From NCBI GenBank assembly GCA_910587205.1, contig CAJULZ010000131.1, forward strand, positions 1 to 6,899: a stretch of DNA of 6,899 nucleotides, in the 5' to 3' direction. Shown in pieces: positions 1 to 5,714 of the stretch. This DNA is from an uncultured Oscillospiraceae bacterium. GTDB taxonomy: Bacteria > Bacillota > Clostridia > Oscillospirales > Oscillospiraceae. How positions within the stretch are numbered: the stretch's first letter is position 1; each line of letters begins with the position of its first letter. The position numbers and the translations under genes are program-made. Below the pieces are notes generated by a model that was given only the letters and a program-made list of their open reading frames with translations, made no database searches and was not told where the DNA came from.

Positions 1-2
1 AC

Positions 3-341
3 ATCAACACCCTGCTGACCCTCTCCGACACCAAGGGGGAGGTTTTCCAGAGCAACCAGACCATGCGGGTGTGCGACCAGATCGCCAATGACATTGCGGT
101 GCTGTTCAACACCCGCTATGTAGGTACGGTGCCCAATGACGCATCCGGGCGGTCCGCCCTGTGGGGGGACATCACCCACTACATCGAGCAGCTTGAGGGT
201 ATCCGGGCGGTTGAGAACTTTGACCCCGACACCGTGACCTGTGAGCAGGGCGACAAGAAAAAGGCCGTGTTGGTTACCGTCAACGGCCTCAACATCGTTA
301 GCGCCATGGCCCAGCTCTACATGAGCGTGATTATCCAGTAA
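3..341 (+). CDS. Tail sheath protein, XkdK-like, C-terminal part (5' partial)
   Basis: This is the last 112 residues of a contractile tail sheath protein; the start lies upstream of the window and bases 1-2 finish a codon. Sheath subunits polymerise around the tail tube and contract to drive the tube through the host envelope. The visible part matches my memory of the C-terminal domain of PBSX XkdK-type sheaths: an INTLLTLSDTKGE-like opening, a V-C-D-Q-I-A-N-D-I helix, the VGTVPNDASGRSALWGDI stretch, then I-E-Q-L-E-G-I-R-A-V-E-N-F and a final beta strand before the TAA. This domain is the conserved core facing the tube. An in-frame ATG at 63 is internal, because the reading frame is open and homologous upstream of it. 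It is followed 15 bases later by the tube gene, the usual partner order. No small xkzA-type gene lies between sheath and tube, unlike PBSX. Confidence 0.92.
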   Translation: MNTLLTLSDTKGEVFQSNQTMRVCDQIANDIAVLFNTRYVGTVPNDASGRSALWGDITHYIEQLEGIRAVENFDPDTVTCEQGDKKKAVLVTVNGLNIVSAMAQLYMSVIIQ

Positions 342-356
342 AGGGGAGGGAATGAA

Positions 357-833
357 ATGCCTGACGGAGCTATGATGAACGCCCAGGATGCCGTAAGCGC
401 CCACCGTGCGGAGTGCTTTGTCACCATTGACGGCAAGCGCTATTCCATGCTCATGGCCAAGGACTTTGAGGGCAAGGCCAAAATCAACACCAAGGAGGTC
501 CCCCGGCTGGGCAATGTGGTCATCGGCCACAAGGCCGACACGATGGTCTTTTCCTTTTCCATGACCATCTACAAGTGCACGGAGATCTTCGACGACGTGA
601 TCGAGCGGTTTGTCCGCACCGGAATCATGCCCACATTTACCATCCAGATCTCCAACGACGACCAGGCCAGCAGCGTGGGCAGGAGCACAAAAATCTATAA
701 TGACTGCGTGTTGGACGGCGACGTGCTGCTGTCCATGTTCAAAGCCGAGGGCGGCTTCATCGAGCAGTCCATTGAGGGCTTCTGCGACAGTTTTAGCCGC
801 CCTGAGAAATACGCCAACCCGTCCTATATGTGA
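357..833 (+). CDS. Tail tube protein, XkdM-like
   Basis: This 158-residue protein is the inner tail tube subunit of a contractile tail; hexameric rings stack to form the DNA conduit inside the sheath. It is close in length to PBSX XkdM (about 147 residues) and shares the family pattern: an N-terminal S-A-H-R-A-E-C-F-V-T-I-D-G-K strand, a K-I-N-T-K-E-V-P-R-L-G patch, G-H-K-A-D-T around residue 60, a MTIYKCT strand-helix junction, V-R-T-G-I-M-P-x-F-T-I-Q-I, and an F-I-E-Q-S-I-E-G-F strand near the end. ATG 357 is chosen because a purine-rich Shine-Dalgarno, GGGGAGGG at 343-350, ends 6 bases before it. The ATG at 352 opens a frame that stops after seven codons, and the ATGs at 372 and 375 have weaker sites. 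The gene ends with tandem in-frame stops TGA TAG (831-836). Position between sheath and chaperone supports the call. Confidence 0.93.
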   Translation: MPDGAMMNAQDAVSAHRAECFVTIDGKRYSMLMAKDFEGKAKINTKEVPRLGNVVIGHKADTMVFSFSMTIYKCTEIFDDVIERFVRTGIMPTFTIQISNDDQASSVGRSTKIYNDCVLDGDVLLSMFKAEGGFIEQSIEGFCDSFSRPEKYANPSYM

Positions 834-850
834 TAGGGCGGCACAACTGC

Positions 851-857
851 AAGGAGG
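851..857 (+). promoter_or_regulatory. Ribosome binding site for the GTG-started chaperone
   Basis: AAGGAGG is a near-perfect Shine-Dalgarno sequence 9 bases upstream of GTG 867. It decides the non-ATG start of the tail assembly chaperone; the only nearby in-frame ATG (891) is inside the gene and has no comparable site. Confidence 0.85.
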
Positions 858-866
858 AAAAGCACC

Positions 867-1295
867 GTGAGTAAGAGCCTGTCCGCATTTATGCGCCCTA
901 ATGTGGCGGAAATCGAAAACGCCCACTACGCCCCCTCCCCCCGCTTTGTGGGGGAGGACGGAAAGCCGGTGGAGTGGGAGATCTGCTGCATCTCCGCTGA
1001 CGAGTACGGCCGGATCCGTTCCAGTTGCATCCGGCAGGTGCCGGTGGCGGGCAAGAAGAACCAGTTTACCCAGATGTTGGACGCCTACGCGTTCCAGTCC
1101 AAGGTGTGCGCCCGCTGCACCGTGTTCCCCGACCTCAATGACGCAGGGCTCCAGGACAGCTGGGGCGTGGCGAGGCCGGAGGAGCTGGTGGGCGCTATGC
1201 TCATCGGCGGGGAGTTTGACGACTACGTGACGGAGGTCTTCCGCGTCAACGGCTTCAAGACCGAGGGCGAGCTGGTGGGCGAGGCAAAAAACTGA
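867..1295 (+). CDS. Tail assembly chaperone, XkdN-like (zero-frame product)
   Basis: This 142-residue protein is the short form of the tail assembly chaperone, the functional equivalent of lambda gpG. Such proteins coat the tape measure and help add tube subunits; they are absent from the finished tail. The XkdN family is recognised by the N-terminal S-L-S-A-F-M-R-P-N-V, the W-E-I-C-C-I-S-A-D-E-Y region (37-47), and the conserved P-D-L-N-D-A-G-L-Q-D-S-W-G-V and A-M-L-I-G-G-E-F parts (about 88-120). It starts at GTG 867, with AAGGAGG placed 9 bases upstream. It is rich in cysteine for the family: C40, C41, C54 and a C-A-R-C pair at 81-84. The stop TGA at 1293 directly follows a phased A_AAA_AAC heptamer, so a share of ribosomes is expected to continue in the -1 frame into the 1292-1486 extension. 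It lies between the tube and tape measure genes, the normal place for this chaperone. Confidence 0.93.
   Translation: MSKSLSAFMRPNVAEIENAHYAPSPRFVGEDGKPVEWEICCISADEYGRIRSSCIRQVPVAGKKNQFTQMLDAYAFQSKVCARCTVFPDLNDAGLQDSWGVARPEELVGAMLIGGEFDDYVTEVFRVNGFKTEGELVGEAKN
1286..1292 (+). promoter_or_regulatory. Programmed -1 frameshift slippery site A_AAA_AAC
   Basis: In the chaperone frame the codons read GCA AAA AAC TGA (1284-1295), so 1286-1292 forms the X_XXY_YYZ heptamer A_AAA_AAC in exact phase, one codon before the stop. Slipping back by one base changes the next codon to CTG (1292) and opens a frame to the TGA at 1484-1486. A weak Shine-Dalgarno-like GGTGGG (1274-1279) lies 6 bases upstream and could help. 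Slippery sites of this kind in the chaperone gene just before the tape measure gene are well known from lambda G/GT and many other tailed phages. That slippage occurs here is inferred from phase, position and the missing start in the downstream frame. Confidence 0.85.
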
Positions 1296-1486
1296 TTTTG
1301 GATGGCGACCCGGAGGCCAACTTTGCCCATTTCTGCCTGCAAAAGTTTGGCTGGGAGCCGTCCAAATTCCTTAACCTGCCCATCGAAGAACGAGCCTTTG
1401 TTATCGCCTCCTGTAAGGTCCGCGTTGAAGACGAAAAGAAAAAAGAGGCGGAGCTGAAAGCAAAGGCGGCCAAGCGGGGCCGCTGA
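1292..1486 (+). CDS. -1 frame extension of the tail assembly chaperone (gpT-like part)
   Basis: This is the 64-codon -1 frame that follows the slippery heptamer. Fused to the 142-residue chaperone it would give a product of about 206 residues, equivalent to lambda gpGT; the extra domain in such proteins recruits tube subunits to the tape measure complex. It reads L-I-L-D-G-D-P-E-A-N-F-A-H-F-C, then W-E-P-S-K-F-L-N-L-P and E-E-R-A-F-V-I-A-S, and ends in a highly charged Lys/Glu/Ala helix. Its position matches the small xkzB gene between xkdN and xkdO of PBSX. There is no ATG near its beginning and no Shine-Dalgarno before the only early candidate, TTG 1298, which favours frameshifting over independent initiation. 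It ends with tandem in-frame stops TGA TAA (1484-1489). The frame and its conserved position are seen; the fusion is inferred. Confidence 0.85.
   Translation: MILDGDPEANFAHFCLQKFGWEPSKFLNLPIEERAFVIASCKVRVEDEKKKEAELKAKAAKRGR
1316..1351 (+). other. Imperfect stem-loop downstream of the frameshift site
   Basis: GCCAA (1316-1320) pairs with TTGGC (1347-1351), CTTT (1321-1324) with AAAG (1342-1345), and GC (1325-1326) with GC (1339-1340). This gives about 11 base pairs with single-base bulges at 1346 and 1341 and a 12-base loop. It begins 23 bases after the slippery site, farther than the usual 5-9 bases, so a stimulatory role is uncertain. A shorter pairing, TTGG 1298-1301 with CCAA 1317-1320, would sit at the usual distance but is weak and competes with it. 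Confidence 0.35.
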
Positions 1487-1495
1487 TAAGGCCGG

Positions 1496-1518
1496 GCCCC
1501 GTCCAACCGGGCGGGGGC
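1496..1518 (+). terminator. GC-rich terminator-like stem-loop before the tape measure gene
   Basis: In the 56-base gap between the chaperone extension and the tape measure gene, GCCCCGTCC (1496-1504) folds on GGGCGGGGGC (1509-1518), with loop AACC (1505-1508), one bulged G (1517) and one G-U pair. It is followed by GTTTCTCTC (1519-1527), a broken T-rich run. The fold resembles an intrinsic terminator with a poor U-tract, so it would at most reduce read-through to the tape measure gene, or it could protect the upstream mRNA end. Because the downstream genes need transcription and no promoter is evident here, attenuation or mRNA processing is more likely than full termination. Confidence 0.45.
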
Positions 1519-1542
1519 GTTTCTCTCAAAGGTGGTGAGTGT

Positions 1543-3702
1543 ATGGCAACAATCAAATCCCAAATGGTGCTCAATGATGGCATAAGCGCGGTGCTGAAAA
1601 AGATTACCACCGCATTAGACCTTACCCTTGCGTCCTTCGAGAAAATCCAGCGGGCATCCGGTGATGCTATGGATGTGGCCAACATTGAGGCCGCCAGGGG
1701 GGCGCTGGTGGGCGCGGTCAACGCTGCGGACGAAATGGAGGATAAATTCCGCCGGGCCGCCCAGGCGGAGGGGCAGTTGAACGACAGCATCAACCGAGGG
1801 ACTTCTGCCATGGATGGTATGGTGTCGAAAGTGGTGTCTTTGGTGGGGGCCTATGCCAGCCTGTCTACAGCAAAAAACTTCGCGCTGGATTCTATGGGGG
1901 CCGCTGATGTGCAGATCGGCGCCCAGGTACAGCTCAAAACCGTCATGGGCAATATGGGCTCCCTGGACTATTATGAGCAGGTTCTGGACAAGGCCGCCGC
2001 CATCCAGGGCAAGGGCATATATGGCGACGAGGCCATGATTGCCGGGGCGGGGGAGCTGGCCACCTACTTCTCCGACGGGGAGGCCATTTTGTCCATGATG
2101 GACACCCTCACCAACTATGCCGCGGGCATGAGCGGGGGCGGAGCCCTGGACGCCACATCCATAGTGGACTATGCCACCGGTATCGGCAAGATCATGTCCG
2201 GCTCCTATGACGCCATGACCAAGAAAGGCTTCGAGTTCACAGACGCCCAAAAGGCCATCATCGAGGGCACCGCCACCGAGGCCCAGATCGCGGCGGAGCT
2301 GGGGGCGGAGTACCTTGGCATGAGCCAGGACATGCAGGCAGCAGCAGCCATCAACGCCGTGATCGCGGAGGGCTGGGGCGGGTTGTACGAGGCCATGAGC
2401 AGCACCCCGGAGAGCAAGTTGATCCAGCTGGGCAACACCCTGGGGGACATCCAGGAGAACATCGGGGCCGGGATCTATCCGGCAGTGTTGGAGCTTGTGG
2501 GCACGGTTCAGGCCAACGCTCCCCAGATCGAGGCCGCCGCCATGGGCCTGACCACGGTGCTGGGCTTCGGTATCACGCTGCTCACCGACTTGGTGGGCGG
2601 CGCTATAGCGTTTGGCACCGCCGTGGCAGACAATTGGGGCTGGATCGGGCCCATCGTTTTTGGCATTGTCGCCGCACTGGGGGCCTATGTGGGCTATTTG
2701 GGCGTGATGAAGGCCATGGAGCTGGCCAGCGCCGCCGGAAAAATCATCATGTGCGCTGCCTCCTATGCCCACGCCGCAGCGACAGGGACCGAGGCAAGCA
2801 CCACGGCAGCCGCTACAGCGGCCCAGTACGGCTTTAACACCGCCCTCCTGGCCTGCCCTGTGACCTGGATTGTGGTGGGCATCCTTGCGCTGATTGCCGC
2901 CATTTACGCGGGCGTAGGCGCGTTCAACCATTTTACGGGGGCCGGTGTGTCAGCAACAGGTCTGATCACCGGGGCATTTGCCGTTTTAGGGGCCCATGTA
3001 CTGAACGGCACGGTCATTCCCCTGTACAACGGCTTTGCCATGCTGGTCAACTTCCTGGGCAACGTGTTTAATGACCCGGTGGCCGCCATCAAGGTGCTTT
3101 TCTACGATATGGCACTTGCGGTTATCGGGTATATCGCCAACATGGCCCACGCCATCGAGAACGTCATCAACAAGATCCCCGGCGTCACGGTGGATATCAC
3201 CAGCGGCCTTGATAGTTTCTATGCTGGGTTGGAGCAGGCCCAGCAGGCCGTCAAGGATGAGAGCGGCTGGGTGGAGTATGTGTCCAAAATGGACTACATC
3301 GACTATTCGGACGCCGCCAGCGCCGGGTATGCTTTCGGCCAGGGTGTTGAGGACAAAATCGGCGGGCTTTTTAGCTACGACGCTGGCAGTATGGACGGCC
3401 TCATGGCCCAGATCCCGGACATACCGGGCATGGACGGTATGGGCGGCGACATCGCCGACATCGCCGGGAACACCGGCGGCATGGCCAAGTCCTTGGAGGT
3501 GAGCGGCGAGGAGCTGGAATACCTGCGGGACATCGCGGAGCGGGACGCCATCAACCGTTTTACCACGGCGGAGGTCAAGATCGACATGACCGGCATGACC
3601 AACAAAATTGACGGCGGCGCGGATCTGGACGGCGTCATCCGGGAGCTGACAGACGGCTTTACTGAGGCCCTGGTCACCGCCGCTGAGGGGGTGCACGCAT
3701 GA
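1543..3702 (+). CDS. Tail tape measure protein
   Basis: This 719-residue protein is the tape measure: it runs inside the growing tail tube, sets tail length, and is ejected ahead of the DNA. It starts at ATG 1543 after AAAGGTGGTG (1529-1538). The N-terminus (KSQMVLNDGISAVLKKITTA) is a common opening in phages of this group. Residues 10-100 look helical and coiled. Residues about 330-540 hold alternating hydrophobic segments (335-362, 367-390, 435-456, 468-486, 490-505, 515-535), typical of the membrane-inserting core. A Gly/Met/Asp-rich stretch (about 612-646) leads to a C-terminal module (647-719: S-L-E-V-S-G-E-E-L-E-Y-L-R-D-I-A-E-R-D, N-R-F-T-T-A-E-V) that I recognise from many clostridial tape measures. 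No lysozyme, transglycosylase or peptidase motif is apparent. It is about half the length of PBSX XkdO (about 1,300 residues). The stop overlaps the next gene's start (ATGA). Confidence 0.93.
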   Translation: MATIKSQMVLNDGISAVLKKITTALDLTLASFEKIQRASGDAMDVANIEAARGALVGAVNAADEMEDKFRRAAQAEGQLNDSINRGTSAMDGMVSKVVSLVGAYASLSTAKNFALDSMGAADVQIGAQVQLKTVMGNMGSLDYYEQVLDKAAAIQGKGIYGDEAMIAGAGELATYFSDGEAILSMMDTLTNYAAGMSGGGALDATSIVDYATGIGKIMSGSYDAMTKKGFEFTDAQKAIIEGTATEAQIAAELGAEYLGMSQDMQAAAAINAVIAEGWGGLYEAMSSTPESKLIQLGNTLGDIQENIGAGIYPAVLELVGTVQANAPQIEAAAMGLTTVLGFGITLLTDLVGGAIAFGTAVADNWGWIGPIVFGIVAALGAYVGYLGVMKAMELASAAGKIIMCAASYAHAAATGTEASTTAAATAAQYGFNTALLACPVTWIVVGILALIAAIYAGVGAFNHFTGAGVSATGLITGAFAVLGAHVLNGTVIPLYNGFAMLVNFLGNVFNDPVAAIKVLFYDMALAVIGYIANMAHAIENVINKIPGVTVDITSGLDSFYAGLEQAQQAVKDESGWVEYVSKMDYIDYSDAASAGYAFGQGVEDKIGGLFSYDAGSMDGLMAQIPDIPGMDGMGGDIADIAGNTGGMAKSLEVSGEELEYLRDIAERDAINRFTTAEVKIDMTGMTNKIDGGADLDGVIRELTDGFTEALVTAAEGVHA

Positions 3703-4340
3703 GCTATGCCTGCTATCTGGCCGGGGTGCAAATGCCCACCCCGGCCAAGCTGACTGTGAAAATCAAGAACAAAAACAAAACCCTCATCCTACTCAATGAG
3801 GGTGAAATCAATTTCCTGCGCACGCCGGGCCTCACGGAGATTGTGGTGCCGTTTGTTTTCCCCATGCTGACCGGCAGGTCCCCGGACTACTACCTGGGGA
3901 CCCTGGAACGGCTCAAGACCTCCAAGGAGCCCACCCAATTCATCCTTGTGCGGTGCTCCCCGGACGGGCGGACCCTCTACGACACCAACATGAGGGTGAG
4001 CGTGGAGGACTACAACATCGTGGAGGACGCCACCAAGGGCCTGGACGTGGCCGTGGATGTCAACCTCAAGCAATGGAGGCCCTACGGGACCAAGACCGCC
4101 ACCGTGGAACAGCCTGCCGAAAGCGGCCAGGCGGCCACGGTGACGGTGGAAAAAGAGCGGGACGCCAGCACGGCTCCCACCGCCAAGACCTACACGGTCA
4201 AGGCCGGTGACAGCCTGTGGGCCATCGCCGCTAAGTATTACGGCAAGGGGGCCGAATACTCAAAGATTGCCAGCGCAAACACGGACAAAATCAGCAATCC
4301 CAATTTAATCTATCCGGGGCAGGTGCTCACCATCCCATGA
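3699..4340 (+). CDS. LysM-domain tail/baseplate protein, XkdP-like
   Basis: This 213-residue protein corresponds to XkdP of PBSX (similar length). Residues 1-126 form the phage-specific part: a K-L-T-V-K-I strand, E-I-N-F-L-R-T-P-G-L-T-E-I, a V-P-F-V-F-P-M-L-T strand and the S-K-E-P-T-Q-F-I-L-V-R stretch. These resemble the adaptor proteins that join the tube end to the baseplate hub. A Thr/Ala/Glu-rich linker (127-164) leads to one complete LysM domain (165-213), with Y-T-V-K-A-G-D-S-L-W-A-I-A, I-A-S-A-N and N-L-I-Y-P-G-Q-V-L-T-I-P. LysM binds the N-acetylglucosamine chains of peptidoglycan, so the protein probably anchors the baseplate end to the cell wall. The ATG at 3699 overlaps the tape measure stop by four bases and the end overlaps the hub gene in the same way, so translation is likely coupled. 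An 8-bp inverted repeat sits inside the gene at 3780-3803. Confidence 0.92.
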   Translation: MSYACYLAGVQMPTPAKLTVKIKNKNKTLILLNEGEINFLRTPGLTEIVVPFVFPMLTGRSPDYYLGTLERLKTSKEPTQFILVRCSPDGRTLYDTNMRVSVEDYNIVEDATKGLDVAVDVNLKQWRPYGTKTATVEQPAESGQAATVTVEKERDASTAPTAKTYTVKAGDSLWAIAAKYYGKGAEYSKIASANTDKISNPNLIYPGQVLTIP

Positions 4341-5302
4341 CCTATGAGCTGATTATCCAGCACAACGGGACGGTGATGTTTCCCGCCGTGGTGGAGGGCG
4401 TGACCATAGAGTGGGAGCGCCAGGGGCAGCCCGGCAAGCTATCCTTTGAGGTGGTGAAGACGGACGGCCTGAGCTTCCAGGAGGGGGACCCCTGCCGTTT
4501 TTCCGTGGACGGCACCCCCGTTTTTTATGGCTTTGTTTTTGAGAAATCCCGCAAGGGCAGCAGCCCCAAGGTCATCCAGGTCACCGCCTATGACCAGCTC
4601 TACTACCTCAAGAACAAGGATACGTACGTCTATACAGACAAAACCGCCACGGAGGTCATCCAGATGGTGGCGGATGACTTCCGGCTCAGCCTTGGAAGTT
4701 TGGAGGGCACCGGGTACAAGATCGCAAGCCGGGTGGAGGACAACCAGACCCTGTTTGACATCATCCAAAATGCCCTGGACGAAACCCTAAGGGCCACCGG
4801 GAAGATGTATGTGCTGTTCGACGACGCCGGAAAGCTGACCCTCAAGGGGCTGGGCAGCATGAAGCTGGGCATGGTCATCGACGATGAGACCGCCGGGGAC
4901 TATGACTATAAAAGCACTATCGCCTCCCAGACCTATGACAAAGTCAAGCTGTCCTACGAGAACAAGGACACCGGCAAGCGGGAAATCTACATTGCCCAGG
5001 ACGGCGCCCACATCAACCAATGGGGCGTCCTGCAATACTATGAGAAAATCGACAGCACCGCCAACGCCAAGGCGATGGCGGACGCCCTGCTGGACCTCTA
5101 CAACACCAAGACCCGGACGCTCAAGCTCCAGGACGTTTTGGGGGATGTGCGGGTCCGGGCGGGCACGCTGCTGGTGGTGACCCTGGGCCTGGGGGACATC
5201 AACCTCTCCAGCTACCTCATGGTGGAACAGGTCAAGCACACGTTCAAGGAGAGCGTGCACCTAATGGATTTAAGAATGCGGGGTGGTACGTTTGTCGCTT
5301 GA
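4337..5302 (+). CDS. Baseplate hub protein, XkdQ-like (late control D family)
   Basis: This 321-residue protein is the baseplate hub, the XkdQ/gpD-like ring that connects the tail tube to the central spike. Its N-terminal part (1-95) is beta-rich and contains E-W-E-R-Q-G-Q-P-G-K-L-S-F-E-V, G-D-P-C-R-F-S-V-D-G, then V-F-Y-G-F-V-F, and the family hallmark Y-D-Q-L-Y-Y-L-K-N (85-93). A helical T-A-T-E-V-I-Q-M-V-A segment follows, then the D-N-Q-T-L-F-D-I-I-Q-N-A-L-D helix (about 136-150) and the strand bundle V-K-L-S-Y-E-N. The end has R-V-R-A-G and the closing Y-L-M-V-E-Q-V-K-H-T-F. No enzymatic motif is visible, as expected for a structural hub. The start ATG overlaps the preceding stop (ATGA). 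Its 3' end overlaps the start of the next gene by about 11 bases, and the binding site of that gene lies within it. Confidence 0.92.
   Translation: MTYELIIQHNGTVMFPAVVEGVTIEWERQGQPGKLSFEVVKTDGLSFQEGDPCRFSVDGTPVFYGFVFEKSRKGSSPKVIQVTAYDQLYYLKNKDTYVYTDKTATEVIQMVADDFRLSLGSLEGTGYKIASRVEDNQTLFDIIQNALDETLRATGKMYVLFDDAGKLTLKGLGSMKLGMVIDDETAGDYDYKSTIASQTYDKVKLSYENKDTGKREIYIAQDGAHINQWGVLQYYEKIDSTANAKAMADALLDLYNTKTRTLKLQDVLGDVRVRAGTLLVVTLGLGDINLSSYLMVEQVKHTFKESVHLMDLRMRGGTFVA
5280..5287 (+). promoter_or_regulatory. Ribosome binding site favouring TTG 5292
   Basis: GGGGTGGT matches the extended Shine-Dalgarno GAGGTGAT at six of eight positions and lies 4 bases before TTG 5292. It lies inside the end of the hub gene. 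The alternative GTG 5283 is part of this site and has no good site of its own upstream. Confidence 0.5.
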
Positions 5303-5714
5303 TATCAACGGGCTGGTCAAGGCGGTCAAGCAGGCCGCCGTGGAGGCCGTGCGGGCGGAGGCCCCCATGATGATGTGCCACGGCACGGTCACCTCGGTGG
5401 CCCCCCTCAAAATCATGGTGGACCAAAAGAAAACCCTGGAGGAGCTTCAGCTCATCCTCACCGACAACGTGCGGGACTTCAACGTGGAGCTGTCCACCAT
5501 TGAGGGGGCGGGCAAAAGCCTGGGGCCGCACTACACCGAGGACGAGGGCGGCGGGAGCGGGTACGCCGAGTTTGCCGCCCACCGGCACAAATACCAGGGC
5601 CGGAAGAAATGGCGGGTGCACAACGCCCTCAAGGTGGGGGAGCGGGTCATCCTGCTGCGCTGCGACGGCGGGCAGAAATACATTGTTTTGGACAGATGGG
5701 AGGCGAGGGAATAA
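5292..5714 (+). CDS. DUF2577 family baseplate/spike-region protein, XkdR-like
   Basis: From TTG 5292 this is 140 residues, beginning S-L-D-I-N-G-L-V-K-A-V after the initiator. A GTG at 5283 would add three residues. The protein belongs to the DUF2577/XkdR family found between the hub and the gp25-like protein in PBSX-type tails. An N-terminal helix is followed by beta strands (H-G-T-V-T-S-V-A-P-L-K-I-M-V-D), an acidic/glycine-rich loop (about 80-92), an H-R-H-K-Y motif (97-101), and the strongly conserved ending V-H-N-A-L-K-V-G-E-R-V-I-L-L-R and G-G-Q-K-Y-I-V-L-D-R. The strand pattern suggests an OB-like fold as in tail spike bases, but this is inference; the exact function is not firmly known to me. 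Its stop overlaps the next start as TAATG (5712-5716). Confidence 0.88.
   Translation: MSLDINGLVKAVKQAAVEAVRAEAPMMMCHGTVTSVAPLKIMVDQKKTLEELQLILTDNVRDFNVELSTIEGAGKSLGPHYTEDEGGGSGYAEFAAHRHKYQGRKKWRVHNALKVGERVILLRCDGGQKYIVLDRWEARE

Noticed and set aside
1298..1486. Independent small gene starting at TTG 1298
   Set aside because: There is no Shine-Dalgarno before it, whereas the phased slippery heptamer joins this frame directly to the chaperone.
1615..2931. Long 438-codon open frame on the minus strand across the tape measure gene
   Set aside because: It mirrors the codon pattern of a high-GC gene, has a low-complexity Gly/His/Arg-rich translation, and lies wholly inside a well-supported tape measure gene.
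3448..3465. Direct repeat of GACATCGCC
   Set aside because: Only two copies, in frame, encoding D-I-A-D-I-A in the flexible region of the tape measure; no sign of a larger repeat array.
3780..3803. Intrinsic terminator inside the LysM gene
   Set aside because: The stem is followed by GAAATCAATTT, not a T-run, and lies within a coding sequence whose downstream genes need the same transcript.
5609..5713. Upstream extension of the gp25-like protein
   Set aside because: The extra 35 residues only translate the DUF2577 gene in another frame. The family N-terminus begins at ATG 5714.
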